Shown: in pieces, positions 8,401 through 18,700 of the stretch | Layout of the letters: each line of letters starts with the position of its first letter | Numbering within the stretch: position 1 is the stretch's first letter | Assembly: GCA_018654845.1 (NCBI GenBank) | Contig: JABIKU010000002.1 | Coordinates: forward strand, 1-64,000 | Origin: Methanobacteriota archaeon | GTDB taxonomy: Archaea > Thermoplasmatota > Poseidoniia > Poseidoniales > Thalassarchaeaceae | Direction: 5' to 3' | DNA: 64,000 nt | The notes under the pieces: model-generated | Told to the model about the DNA's origin: nothing | Databases searched by the model: none | The model's input: the letters and a program-made list of their open reading frames with translations, nothing else | Program-made: the position numbers and the translations under genes

Positions 8401-11102
8401 TGCAGCCATTCTTGATTGACTAGGTCATAGCGGGCAAGTCCAGTATTTTCAAATCCAAGGTAAAGGATATCGTCGACCAAAACCGTACGAGAACGCTGGG
8501 TTTCATCACCTGCTTGCCAAACCTCAATCACTGTATCATTATCGGTATTGATGAGAGCTGCGCCTTCATTTGTTCCCGCAAGCAAGCGGTCAGTACTCAA
8601 CATATCGACAGCGTAGACCCAACGGCTAGGCATGCCTTCATTCGTCGATATACAATCCTGGTATTGATACTGCCAATTCCAATAGCAAGCACCACGATTT
8701 GTTCCAGCATAAATTCCATCACTATCACTCGTTACATCATAGAATGATGAAGGCCGGTTCCACCAACCTCCAGGTGCGGTCAAAGTAGTCCAAGAGGACC
8801 CATCCCAGCGTGCTAATGCTCCCGAAGCACCAACCAATAAGCCACCATTCACATCAATTTTCATCGATAAAATATCATCATCAGGTAGGTTACCATCTTC
8901 ATTCCAAAAATCGGAAATATCGCCAGTCAAACGGTCGAATACCAAAATTCCTAGGCCGTTTAGACCGAGATAAATCATATCTTCATCGACCGCGACAGGG
9001 GTCGCTGCAAGATTATCTGCACCTAGTGATTGCCATGAACCTAAAATTGTGAAATCTTGCAGATCAACTCGCATTACTCCAGCATCAGGAGTTGCGATGT
9101 ATGCGATTCCATATCGAGTCGCAACGTCATTGATGAAATCAGAATCCATTCCGTCGGATTCAGTCAATACATCAGAGAGAGTCATCGAGGTGGTATTGAC
9201 AAGAGAAATCCCAGATTCTGTGTGACCGACAACAAGCATCGAAGTGTAATCATCATGAGCAAGGCTAGAAACATGGGTTGAACCAATTCCTTGCACAGTT
9301 CCAATATAAGAGCCATCACGATTGTCTATACGTAAAATTCCTGCATTCAGAGTACCAATCCAGACCCAACCTAATGAATCTTGAACCATCGAAGTAATAC
9401 CGCCAGGATTGTTGACATAATCTGAAATATCTATCGAAGTTTGCCAAATCTGTTCGTCTCGATCGAATCGGTCGAGAATGTTTCCTCCACCTATCCAAAT
9501 TTCACCTCCCTCTAAATCATCGACAAATAATGTGACGCTCATCGGATCAGCAGCCGGGCTACTAACCAAAATTTCGGTTCCATCCGTAGCCTCACCCCGG
9601 AGTCGAGCGATTGTTCCCGTACCATCACTAACCAAAACCGTTCCAATATCAGGACTTCTCGAACCATCCAAATCAGGCCATGCAATGATGTTTTTACCAG
9701 AACTGAATAATCCCATATCAGAAAGCTGCCTTTGTGAACGGAAAATCATTGCCCCAGTATCATATGCATGAACGGTTGAGTCAGCCAAAATATGCAACCA
9801 GCCTTCTGTCACTGCTAATCCATGGACTTGATTCGAAGCTAGCCAATTTCCTGTAGACCAAGATGCAAGCCAAGAATTTGAGGCTAAATCGTGACGATTG
9901 ATTCCGTTTGTCGCCGTCGCGATTAAAAGATGATTTCCAAGCAATTGTAAATCTGTGATTTTGTCGGATGTCAAATGATTTTGAGTATTCCAAACGATGT
10001 TGTCATCAATAGTTACGTTAACCCCGTTTGAACCACTCGTCGTAGTATAATCAAGAAGATGAACTCCATGCGTCTTCGTCGAAAGGTAAACTCTGTCACC
10101 GACAATAACAAGATCTGAGGGGATTTCCAATTCATCATCCAAACAGAATGTGGAATCCGACCAGGCACTCTGGTCGAGAGCTATGTAATTGATTTGGCAC
10201 CCTGAGGCGGCCCAGACTGTTCCATAACTATCGACGCCAATTGCGGTAATCGGAGATTGGTCATTGACATCGCCCGGTCCTTGAAGAATAATCCCTAAAT
10301 CCTCAGAAGTAAACAAACTCTGAGCATAGACCGAACCATCTTCTGTGCCAATCAATATCCGATTACTGTATGAATCGATTGCCAGACTACGACCGAAAAT
10401 TTCAGTATTAATATCGATAATAGATTTCGAAGATTGGTCATCCATGTGGAGTAAATCATCGTCTAGAAGAATGTACAGACGACCGTCGATTGGGTTCACG
10501 GCGCTATCATAAATTTCAACATTTAGCGCCGAGAAAGAAACCTTTGGATCAGCAGGTCGTAAAGCTTCGATAACGAGATCGGTAATCGTAACACCGACCG
10601 GTAATTGCCAACCAGCGTCGCTCACCGAGTTAGGTTGAAGCCAAGTATCGAGAACTCCATTCTCACCAACCTCAGGTTGATTTTCCTCGAAGGTATTCTG
10701 CCGTCCAAGATCGCCAAGATTACGCCAATCAAGAATCGGGGTTTGAGTTTCGAGAAGAGTAATTTGAGGTTCTGTAGCCCAATAGCCCTCGGCCCCATCA
10801 ACTGCTACTTCGAAAGTGAGATTGTCGATTTCAGCACCAGGTGCGAAGTTCAAATTTAAATCACCATATGCATAAGTTCCATTCGCTGGATCAGCCCCTG
10901 TTGCAACAAAGTCAATCCAACCGGTATCGTTGCTTCCTCCCGCTCCCCAATTACGATTCGAATAGTATGGCGATTCGTCTTCATCAAAATCGATATTACT
11001 GGTCGATATCGCTGACCAAGGAACGAGAATCATCAATGCAACAAGAGTGAAGGCGAGGCGCTTTTGGCTAAGCGAAACACGTCGATTTATTGTTAACACC
11101 AA
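2487..11102 (-). CDS. Giant (2871 aa) surface protein: signal sequence, many beta-propeller (Reg_prop/WD-like) repeats, FN3-like C-terminal domains, one C-terminal TM and a very acidic tail
   Basis: N-term RLAFTLVALMILVPWSA; repeated 'WIGTxxGGILRIDxxDG/GLARYDLVNQEWLQTW'-type blades; FN3-like repeats; TM MNMIIAVISAIMILFGAILII; tail DDDEIDLDDLAGMVGDFDLDDLDDLADDLDD. Confidence 0.85.
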   Translation of the reverse strand: MVLTINRRVSLSQKRLAFTLVALMILVPWSAISTSNIDFDEDESPYYSNRNWGAGGSNDTGWIDFVATGADPANGTYAYGDLNLNFAPGAEIDNLTFEVAVDGAEGYWATEPQITLLETQTPILDWRNLGDLGRQNTFEENQPEVGENGVLDTWLQPNSVSDAGWQLPVGVTITDLVIEALRPADPKVSFSALNVEIYDSAVNPIDGRLYILLDDDLLHMDDQSSKSIIDINTEIFGRSLAIDSYSNRILIGTEDGSVYAQSLFTSEDLGIILQGPGDVNDQSPITAIGVDSYGTVWAASGCQINYIALDQSAWSDSTFCLDDELEIPSDLVIVGDRVYLSTKTHGVHLLDYTTTSGSNGVNVTIDDNIVWNTQNHLTSDKITDLQLLGNHLLIATATNGINRHDLASNSWLASWSTGNWLASNQVHGLAVTEGWLHILADSTVHAYDTGAMIFRSQRQLSDMGLFSSGKNIIAWPDLDGSRSPDIGTVLVSDGTGTIARLRGEATDGTEILVSSPAADPMSVTLFVDDLEGGEIWIGGGNILDRFDRDEQIWQTSIDISDYVNNPGGITSMVQDSLGWVWIGTLNAGILRIDNRDGSYIGTVQGIGSTHVSSLAHDDYTSMLVVGHTESGISLVNTTSMTLSDVLTESDGMDSDFINDVATRYGIAYIATPDAGVMRVDLQDFTILGSWQSLGADNLAATPVAVDEDMIYLGLNGLGILVFDRLTGDISDFWNEDGNLPDDDILSMKIDVNGGLLVGASGALARWDGSSWTTLTAPGGWWNRPSSFYDVTSDSDGIYAGTNRGACYWNWQYQYQDCISTNEGMPSRWVYAVDMLSTDRLLAGTNEGAALINTDNDTVIEVWQAGDETQRSRTVLVDDILYLGFENTGLARYDLVNQEWLQTWDGDQGMLDDDDVTTLVPGLTYGTIWAGGDFGLTLLDVINNTVLIDWNRGLNSGGPTLSNTPPADIEIIGDTLHYSIQRSNGWGASNDLIYRINLTSNSSKSTLDAGSRLGWSGVIHGIGSVGDHLWIGVRPTQYWNNGDGTIVRWNTSSENWSDDLQTIGNVLRVNAQFLGDCFPINSSSCEMWVAYGNNILRRFSAHNMTLLNEWTNIDGPIRGMVEYDGEYMFASMAGLLRWNPANETWLTPWTHNYGLPSDSEDQIYSLTVAGNDLWAGTCEGGCGWNSDAEVLRMNGSSGLWTLWDLGTGDIPDGYPADIEVCDDIVHIAIGEIAWWGNQGGIARYDLADHDNDQLTNEWISPLTTGSPGLANNDVRAIACDEPNRIMYIGFDTDGVGIDRYNYNTNSLLSTLTHSSDGIGDDRVFPGGMLHDGNLLLVTHQYDGTGGISRIITSGTSTANGQILSPGMDGCSVVRAPSSTTPVYAIGRSGQTTGLNRVDRLDSTGLIESGFDELAGLTSGRVVEIISNSTHVWVSTSLNVNSFHGSSVLQGELTSNGSVRWEYGYNFQSDIVNDLTLDGDVLWVTTAGQGLRKIDLLQRTRSNTPVALHNQMDGTVLLDDGTMYVGLMGSQGSAAGFQIFNTNTGNWGHGSLLAGLPSNIVRDFLESGNHIFVATHGGIGLYNTSRNDWDDPITTIDGLPSPIIEHLMYVSDPNAGNTTNSLGLYDKILAGGLAGLTVFNSSNLSIIKTIGFDDGLAGDKVSGLAFADSVTREIVGNSSTITLYHDASIFISHNGQGPTRPGVVAWDIVTDLVNGSYQIDMIPSNDVRAIATDDWGVHIATDNDPVVHWNSTMMKMETGVGANSLLSWPPFEMVSNGVELVLISPRGIDVLRVGEDHGTVDSLVMTGLAGAAIDFTGLYVVGQDGLHHFSPVVTLNEQSRENQRRAEPLSTLFAGQTWDITNRTHPGMTTILVDDLNPITISSDVTSSPTGALPMQFAALTMASPSSGASIWARSKSLNYSGSWDLAARDHAIEAGFQSAISNIGPGSTNVELHIQLQSPANGQLRVRVTYDWERIEVPTVITSLENRPNDGGGVLEASWLLSEDAAWYAYRLYVWDATAEPDWEPNKADLANFGGYLTIPYWSQITTTITEADDGGLIVPLVDGNKYRAAIVIEYPDGSIGEPMSWVDNATPTDEIPAPPAWISAEPISGGTAGTIYTEWTPCTELDPSKTRLWAVEHEITNAIALSGEIDYPFSSGNTTVLQLNPGTPYWFATVCVDEAGQSDPANATVIGPIVTAGGLNDGIPPAIIEGTIAIDVPDDEGGIIEVNWTPNIEEDCAYHTIYMVPATSWQPPNTVDGWPIAAYIEDCTTNSTLISSIGELSLVDDSAYWVGVVASDDWGNQNLNDVLVVEVTPQSNLAGVGIPPERVAGLNAWDHPDDDGTSVDIIWNRSLEKDFSFYTIWISEYPLNDLTELWALCENDPVNCGLITIDQRQIGGAFQLEMTLTTALYGNRVNELVSQSIQAGIPLYVTVTTHDVSGNVYLDEMQDNMVLVTPLDNRGDIHPPERLVAPQLTDRAPDDGDGVFVNFQESEASDVSEYWIYADVVPFTSIGMREPAIIVERDAQLPVLLEQLSDGRALAPSIMMWVSVVAVDSSGNYWDDGLKTTSIALIDENSLDPGLHIPEVSGLRAYWNPSGDRIEIQWDDMQSPVIESYIIFASAEPFEDIRDINSPESGNEWQVVENYYTLFLVDTKSGIAENWPVSNEISYYIAIVGFDGEVHRLAVDPLEVRPFSESAFGSENPGDDGLGLSWIDQLIGGDMNMIIAVISAIMILFGAILIIKPKEQAAPEPWEMGALEVELDEEMNRRESGLDEDDSFDEPIGMDTGGKGISDGGEINQESLDLQPNEFDDESTPSASFEVVDELLGGDDDEIDLDDLAGMVGDFDLDDLDDLADDLDDTDEDVDTSFLDDLL
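2520..2635 (-). repeat. Low-complexity Asp/Leu codon repeat encoding the acidic C-terminal tail
   Basis: Repeated (g/a)tcatccaaatc-type units on the + strand encode DDLDDLADDLDD on the - strand. Confidence 0.7.
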
Positions 11103-11272
11103 ACTTTGGCGATATCTTTCACATTATGAAGGGCATGGCCTAATGTTCCATTGATGCTCTCCCACCATAGGTGGGAATATTCTACTCAAAACTCACTAAT
11201 AATAACACTTGAATATCAATTGATATACGGCTGATAATCTATTTTTCACCAATCGGATAGCATGATAGAGGG

Positions 11273-13588
11273 GTGGGTTGCCCGCAAGTCACTAGGGGTG
11301 GGATCCTGACAGATAAGCAACTTCGCAAGGAAGCATTGGATTATCATTCAGCTAAGCCGGCTGGAAAAATATCCGTGGTGCCAACCAAACCGCATGGCAC
11401 CTCTCGAGATCTCTCATTGGCCTATTCCCCTGGAGTTGCCTATCCTTGTGAAGAAATTGAGAAAGATCCTGACGCGGCATATTCCTACACATCAAAGGGT
11501 AATCTAGTCGCTGTGATTAGTAACGGAACCGCTGTACTGGGGCTTGGTGACATCGGTGCCTTGGCAGGGAAACCAGTAATGGAAGGCAAGGGACTTTTGT
11601 TCAAAGCCTTCGCTGATATTGATGTTTTTGATATTGAAGTAGATCGCACCGATGTCGATGAATTCGTCGAGGCTGTGAAGGCGATAGCCCCAACATTTGG
11701 TGGCATAAATCTCGAGGATATTAAAGCACCAGAATGCTTTGAAATTGAACGCCGATTAGTCGCCGAATTGGATATCCCAGTAATGCACGACGACCAACAT
11801 GGAACAGCGATTATTTCAGGTGCCGCATTACTCAATGGATTAGAGGTCGTCGAAAAGGAAATTTCTGAAGTAAAAATTGTTGTTTCTGGAGCTGGAGCCT
11901 CCGCAATTTCCAGTGCTCACCATTACATCCGCCTAGGCGTCTCACCGGCCAATTTATTGATGGTTGATTCAAAAGGAATTATTACAAAATCTCGTGCACA
12001 ATCCGGAGAGTTGAATGAGTACAAAAAATTCTTCGCACTCGACATCGACAACGGTGGTTTAGCCGAGGCAATGAAAGATGCAGACGTATTTCTCGGTCTA
12101 TCTCGTGGTGGAATTGTCAACGGTGAAATGGTCGCTAGTATGGCTAATCGACCCTTAATTTTTGCACTTGCAAATCCCGACCCTGAAATTCTTCCTGACG
12201 ACGTTTATTCCGTCCGCGAAGATGCAATCGTTGCGACTGGGCGATCCGATTTCCCAAATCAAATCAACAATGTTCTCGGGTTCCCCTACATATTCCGTGG
12301 TGCACTCGATGTTCGTGCAACGGAGATAACTGAAGGAATGAAAATGGCAGCGACCCACGCAATAGCCAATCTTGCTAAGGAACCGGTTCCTGACGATGTC
12401 GCTGCAGCTTATGATGGCGAACAGATTCAGTTCGGTCCAAATTATCTCATCCCCAAACCATTCGACGCGCGCGTCCTCATTTGGGAGGCTAGTGCGGTCG
12501 CTGAAGCAGCTGTTTTGGAAGGCGTATCTCGCATCAAAAAAGCTGACTTCGATGTTGAAATATACCGAGAAGAACTCGAAGCTAGACTCGGCCTAACTCG
12601 TTCGATAATGCGACGCGTCATCAACATAGCTCGCCAAGATAAGAAGCGAATCGTCTTCTCAGAAGGCGACAATCCTACGATTATCAAGGCGGCTGCGCAA
12701 TGTATTTCCGAAAATATTTGCGAACCGATATTATTAGGACATGAGGAGCGGATTGAGGCGGTAAAAGAAGAATTAGGCCTTGAATTTGATTGTGAAACAA
12801 TCGATGTCCGTTACGATCCCCGAAGGCGTGGCTCTTACGCGGATGAATTTCACAAAATACGTGGTCGAAAGGGAGTAACTGTGGAAGATGCTGTCAGATT
12901 GATGAAATCGACGACATACTTTGGTTCGATGATGGTGCATATGGGAGATGCTGATGGTTATCTCGGTGGCGTCGCTCACCATTATCCTGACATTGTCAAA
13001 CCCTGCCTCCAAACCATTGGTCCCGCTCCAGGTACACACAGAATTGTTGGCATGTACATGATGACAGTAAACGGTCAACTGATGTTTATTGGCGATGCGA
13101 CGATTAACATCTATCCCGATGCAAGAACATTGGCTGAAATCGCCATTCAAACCGCCAAGGTTGCTCGCCGTTTCGGCGTTACACCGAAAGTTGCGATGCT
13201 TTCCTTCTCGAATTTTGGTACGAGCGGCGAGATGCGAACCGATCGGATTGAGGAAGCTATTGCAATCGCTCGCGAAATGCAGCCTGACCTATGTATCGAT
13301 GGCCCGATGCAAGCAGATACTGCATTAATTCCAGAAATTCAGAAAAATTATCCATTTATGGAATTCGATGGACCAGCAAATGTGTTGATTTGTCCGAATT
13401 TAACATCAGCAAATATCGCTTACAAATTATTACAGAGAATCGCAGGGGCTGAAATGACTGGCCCAATCCTTGAAGGATTAGCTAAACCCGCTCACGTTCT
13501 TCAACGAAATGATAGTGTTCGCGAGGTAGTTCACATGGCTGCTATTTGTGCTGTTGATGCTCAACGATATGCAAAACAGCGCCTCTGA
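11273..13588 (+). CDS. maeB: NADP-dependent malic enzyme with C-terminal phosphotransacetylase-like domain
   Basis: [42 protein letters not shown], then a PTA-like half ([23 protein letters not shown]...[40 protein letters not shown]). The start codon (GTG) is uncertain. Confidence 0.93.
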   Translation: MGCPQVTRGGILTDKQLRKEALDYHSAKPAGKISVVPTKPHGTSRDLSLAYSPGVAYPCEEIEKDPDAAYSYTSKGNLVAVISNGTAVLGLGDIGALAGKPVMEGKGLLFKAFADIDVFDIEVDRTDVDEFVEAVKAIAPTFGGINLEDIKAPECFEIERRLVAELDIPVMHDDQHGTAIISGAALLNGLEVVEKEISEVKIVVSGAGASAISSAHHYIRLGVSPANLLMVDSKGIITKSRAQSGELNEYKKFFALDIDNGGLAEAMKDADVFLGLSRGGIVNGEMVASMANRPLIFALANPDPEILPDDVYSVREDAIVATGRSDFPNQINNVLGFPYIFRGALDVRATEITEGMKMAATHAIANLAKEPVPDDVAAAYDGEQIQFGPNYLIPKPFDARVLIWEASAVAEAAVLEGVSRIKKADFDVEIYREELEARLGLTRSIMRRVINIARQDKKRIVFSEGDNPTIIKAAAQCISENICEPILLGHEERIEAVKEELGLEFDCETIDVRYDPRRRGSYADEFHKIRGRKGVTVEDAVRLMKSTTYFGSMMVHMGDADGYLGGVAHHYPDIVKPCLQTIGPAPGTHRIVGMYMMTVNGQLMFIGDATINIYPDARTLAEIAIQTAKVARRFGVTPKVAMLSFSNFGTSGEMRTDRIEEAIAIAREMQPDLCIDGPMQADTALIPEIQKNYPFMEFDGPANVLICPNLTSANIAYKLLQRIAGAEMTGPILEGLAKPAHVLQRNDSVREVVHMAAICAVDAQRYAKQRL

Positions 13589-13935
13589 TTGTTGGGTAGT
13601 AATTTTGGAGAGCGATATTTTTGTTCTTTCAAATCGTTGTGGTATTTTCGACCAATGCTGCGGGTCGCGATTCCATGGTCGAATCTCTTGCTTTGATGGT
13701 TGTAACGAACCCAATAGGTGTTGTACAGAACGTCGGCACCACGCAGTGATTCGATTAATGCAGCCTTATTCTCGAAATCGAGAGGGTGAACTTCGACCTG
13801 CCCATCAAAGGGGTCATCGCGACCCACAGCATTGGTCAAAGTTCGCACTTTTTTCCCTTGTTCCAATAATTGATGGGCAATCCATCTACCCGTGTATCCG
13901 AAGGCTCCGGTTACAACATGTAGTTCTTCAGACAC
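13561..13935 (-). pseudogene. Truncated NmrA/epimerase-like NAD(P)-binding protein (124 aa)
   Basis: N-term MSEELHVVTGAFGYTGRWIAHQLLEQGKKVRTLTNAVGRDDPF...GADVLYNTYWVRYNH is a clear Rossmann/NmrA start, but homology is lost soon after YNTYWVRYNH and the ORF ends inside the 3' end of maeB. Confidence 0.6.
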
Positions 13936-14011
13936 AAGTCAAGGCTCATCTTAAGTTGATAATAGAAACTATGGAAGAACCCTCAGAATTTATTGGTAAT
14001 TCAACCAACAT

Positions 14012-15646
14012 TCAAGACATAACTTGTGGGGATGCTGCGAGAACTTCCTTACTGCAGCCATCTTTGTATTGCTCGAAGTTCTCGATGAACATTTGAGCGA
14101 GTAAATTTGCTACATTGTCATATCGTTCAGGCTCAGGCCAGGTTGTTCGAGGCTGAAGAATCTCATCAGGCACGCCCTCACAGGAAGTTGGAATTGTAAA
14201 GCCAAAACGATGGTCTTTAACAAAGATAACATCATCTAAATCACCGCTCAGTGCTGCGTTTAATAAGGCTCGAGTCCACTTAATACGGATTCGGCTGGAT
14301 TCACCATATCCGCCAGCTACCCAACCTGTATTGATTAACCAACAATTCGCATCATGCTCTCGTATTTTCTTTGATAGCAGATCTGCGTAAACACTTGGAT
14401 GTCGGGGCATGAAAGGTGCACCAAAGCAGGTTGAGAAAGTTGCTTGAGGCTCGGTTATTCCCATCTCAGTTCCAGCAACCTTTGCTGTATAACCCGACAT
14501 GAAATGATAGGCGGCTTGTTCAGGAGATAGGCGGGAAAGAGGGGGTAAAACACCAAAAGCATCACAAGTCAAGAAAACAACATCTTTCGGATGACCGGCC
14601 ATCGAATCTGGAGTTCTATTCTCTATCGACTCAATTGGATAGGAGCCACGGGTATTCTGAGTCAATGTGCCATCAGCAAAATTTGGAACTCCATCCGCAT
14701 CGAGAATAACATTTTCAAGGACTGAACTAGGTATGCGGGTGGTTGCATAAATTGCTGGTTCATCCTCTTCAGAAAGCCCAATTAATTTTGCATAACAACC
14801 GCCTTCGAAATTGAAAATTCCTTCATCCGACCAACCATGCTCATCATCACCGACCAATGCTCGGCCTGGATCTGCTGATAGAGTGGTTTTTCCAGTTCCG
14901 GATAGACCGAAAAATAATGCTGAGTTTTTGTAATCAGTATTTGATGAACAGTGCATAGGCAATAATCCATCGGCGGGCAAAATATGGTTCATTATTGTAA
15001 AAATTGCTTTCTTAATCTCGCCAGCATAATGTGTTCCGCCGATGATTACTAAACCACGATCGAGAGCAAGGATAACGAAGACGTCGGAATTTGTTCCATC
15101 TATATCAGGATCTGCAAGTAATTCCGGAGCGTGAAGAATTGTGTATTGTGGTTTGTGATTTAGCAATTCTGTTGGTTCACTGCGAACAAACATATTGTGG
15201 AAAAACGAAGCGTGCCAAGCCTTCTCGGTAATCAACCGTACCGGCATTGAATATTCTGGATCTGCTCCACAATGTGCGTCTTTTACGAATAACGTGTCGA
15301 CTTCATCGAGATAGTTTTGGACTTTTTCTAATAAATTATCGAAAACTTCTGGCGTGGTAGATTTGTTAACATCTCCCCACCAGACATCCTCGGCTAATCC
15401 CGGCTCATCAATGATAAATCGGTCATTCGGAGAGCGACCTGTGCGCTCTCCTGTAGTAGCAAGTAAGACACCGTGCGCGGTAAGGCAGGCCTCACCACGC
15501 TCGACAGCAAGCCTATGCAATGCTTCCCAACCGAGATTCCAATGTACTGCGCCGCTGGGATTCAACCCATGTGTGGCTAGTGAGGTGGCGAATTCAGAGG
15601 GTCCAGTGCCCTTGGAGGTAATCTCCATGGAGACCGACGATGCCAT
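14012..15646 (-). CDS. pckA: Phosphoenolpyruvate carboxykinase (ATP)
   Basis: GLSGTGKTTLSADP P-loop, GRSPNDRFIIDEP, VFLTCDAFGVLPPLSRLSPEQAAYHFMSGYTAKVAGTE, TFSTCFGAPFMPRHPSVYADLL. Confidence 0.97.
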   Translation of the reverse strand: MASSVSMEITSKGTGPSEFATSLATHGLNPSGAVHWNLGWEALHRLAVERGEACLTAHGVLLATTGERTGRSPNDRFIIDEPGLAEDVWWGDVNKSTTPEVFDNLLEKVQNYLDEVDTLFVKDAHCGADPEYSMPVRLITEKAWHASFFHNMFVRSEPTELLNHKPQYTILHAPELLADPDIDGTNSDVFVILALDRGLVIIGGTHYAGEIKKAIFTIMNHILPADGLLPMHCSSNTDYKNSALFFGLSGTGKTTLSADPGRALVGDDEHGWSDEGIFNFEGGCYAKLIGLSEEDEPAIYATTRIPSSVLENVILDADGVPNFADGTLTQNTRGSYPIESIENRTPDSMAGHPKDVVFLTCDAFGVLPPLSRLSPEQAAYHFMSGYTAKVAGTEMGITEPQATFSTCFGAPFMPRHPSVYADLLSKKIREHDANCWLINTGWVAGGYGESSRIRIKWTRALLNAALSGDLDDVIFVKDHRFGFTIPTSCEGVPDEILQPRTTWPEPERYDNVANLLAQMFIENFEQYKDGCSKEVLAASPQVMS

Positions 15647-15757
15647 CTCGCTTTCAATTTTTACGGCTGGTCGAACTCATCGACTACCTGAAGATATTCA
15701 ATATAAATACAATAATTCACAGATGCAATTAACCCTTAGCGACCTTTCACGCAAAGC

Positions 15758-18700
15758 GTGGTAGCAGAGGAGCAGGATGATTCCATCATTCGTCGAAGGG
15801 CGTTCAAGATTAGCGACTCAATTGAATTGGAAGATGTTCTAATCCCTCAAAAAGAAGAAATAAGTGTTGAAACAAATGCTGATGTCGAAATCGATGAAGC
15901 ACTCGGTGACTTTTTCGACCCCTTTGCTGAAAACGATGAAAATACACCCGGGGTGATTGGTCGGGATGGAACGGTTAAGGTTGCACCAGATACGGATGTC
16001 ATCACAGATTTGGCAAAAGAAGGTGAAAAAAGAGTAAATTGGGCTCTAATGATTGCAATGATTTTCGTGTTCTCAGGAGTAAGCTTACAGGCTGGAATTG
16101 CTCTTTCTCCATTGCTCGCGCTAATAGTTCTAATCGGTTTGGCAGGATTAGGATTTACATTGAGTGAATTATGGGTCCCAAAAGAAAATTTGCATTTACT
16201 CGGAATTACTTGGGCGATTATTTCGATGAAAATTCTCTATGGTTTAGCAATCGAACTTCACAGATGGGAATTCATTTCTACCACTTCACTCGGACCTCTC
16301 CTCCTCGGATTGGTAGCGGTCAATGTTTGGGTAGCATACCGCCATAACCATGATGCGATCGCGGCTCAATCTACTCTCATTCTACTTGCGATAGGCTCGA
16401 GTGCAGGCTCGATTCTAGGTGAAATCGGAGTTGCAGCGATGATACTCATCGCAACACTATTAGTCCACGGATTAGCACTTCACCGCAATTCAGGAAATCT
16501 CGCAGCCCTCGGTGTTGCAACAACAAATTTGTGGGTTGGTATGCATGCTCTAACCGATGGAGTAAGCGTTGGTTCATTGGTAATATTACCATTGGAAACA
16601 CCGCTTTTATTATTCTTATTATTGATGGTAATTACCTGTATCAACGCGACAATGGCTGCGCGCTTCGCGCGCGAAGAAAATTGGTTTTCAAGCGCTTTCA
16701 AATCTGTCGGGCTTGGTAAACCAGGACTCTGGGGTGTATCAATATCTTTGGGAATGATTGGCGCTATGTTAGCTGTCGCTGCAAATCGAGAAAATTTGGG
16801 CTATGCTTTAGGATTAATCACTTTCCTCGGCGCTGCTTTTGCTGGTTCCTATCTAGTAGTTCGAGGTGTAAGTTGGCAGCGAGTCACGAAACCACTATTG
16901 TTCGCTACTCCGTTTTTGACAATGATTCTTCTTTTAGGGGAACAATTTGATTTCGACCTCGGGATAGATTCCTACGTATTATTCACATTTCTCGGCTCGA
17001 TTATCACCGGCTATGTAATACTAAGAGATCAAGATTCAGTAAGTGACCGTGTTCTCTGGACGGGGGCAATCGCGATTCTTGGTCTACTCGTACTTTTAGT
17101 GCCAACTGAATCGAGTGATGCAGGTGGCGATGGCGGTAGACTTCTCCTCGCCGCCTTAGCATCACTCCATATCGGCACTGCCTACCTAGCAATCAAACGA
17201 AATTCACCGTCTCTTGCCGGAATTACCGTTCTATTGCCATGGATTTGGATATTAATTGAAGAAGTTGCTGAAGAAACTATTCGAACAATTCTTGTCGCAA
17301 ACGAGATTAATGACCCAGGCTCGATAATTGACATTGATCCAATTCCACTTTTCATCTATCTCGCTATTTCGTCGATTTTATTGATTATTGTCAACTTACG
17401 ATTAGGCAAAACTGGAGTCAATTTAGCATCTCAATTTCTTGGTCTTACTGAAATTTCAGCATCAATCCGTGATTCAGGATTACTACAATTATGGTCATTA
17501 GGACTTTGGCTACCGATGCTGACAATTCTATTTTTAGCAAGGTTCGGAGGCTTTACTGCACCCACACTATTAGTATTGTTATCGATTTTAACTGCCATGC
17601 ACATCGGTTCAGAAATTTTCAGAAAAAGAGTTGGAAGCGCTTCTACGATGCTCATCATTATCGCAATTTTCTTTTTCGCTTTGCAATGGCAATTCGGCTT
17701 AGCCGAGCCATTGATGTTGATTTTTTGCATTATGACAATGATTCTGTTATTCAAAGATGGAGGGGTTCACCAAGGACGATATACGATAGGCATGACCTTG
17801 ATGGGTGTGCAATTATTATTGCTATTAGCTCAGCGTGATATCGGAATGATTTTACCAGAAATGAGTTCAATTCCTACTCTTCAATCCGACCAAATAGCGT
17901 TAATTTGCACATTGATTATTGTCGCATCTTATTTGCCTCAAGCGCCAAAAATGGAAAAATTACTCAATCCTGCTTTAGCCAGTTTATTTTTACTTTCAAC
18001 AATGGTGGTATTAAGTTACAAAATAGGTGATTCCTTAATTCAATTTTCTTCACTTGGTCTATTCGCAGGCAGTACCGTATGGTTAGTAGCAAATGGAGAG
18101 ATTCGTCACGAATTGAAATCTATCGCAACTAGAGATGCAATTCGTGCTCAGGTGAAGGGAAGTGATGGAATCAAATCATTATCTGAGAGTGAAGGAAGCC
18201 TGTCGAATTTTGATCCACGAATCGCTGAAATGCAAGCAATAAGAAAGCAGAAGCGAGAGAAAGGTGATGCTGAAGATATCGAAGATTTGTATCTAACAGA
18301 TAATACTCATAAGCCAATCATCGTCTCTTTAGTACTCATTCTTGTACTGATCTCAGCAACTATTCTTAGTTTACTTCTCGGGCCTCAACCAATCGTCCTC
18401 ATAGGTGCTGGAATATTCGCGACTATCCTCGTCTCAGTAGCACGTTATCGCACTCAAGGCCTCGAACTGGAATTACCTCATTTTGCCGGCATGGAAATGC
18501 CGGTTGCAATCGCAATTAGCGGACTGGTTTTTGCCCACACCGCTGGTCATCTCGGACCGGGCGCGAGCAATCGAGAATTGTTTGATTTGGCCGTTTTGGT
18601 AATTCTCGTATTCGAATTAGGAGTTGTCTCTTTAATGAATCAGAAAAATATTCTCGAACGCCTTTCAATAGCAATTGATTGGTTCATTTTGCCTATATTA

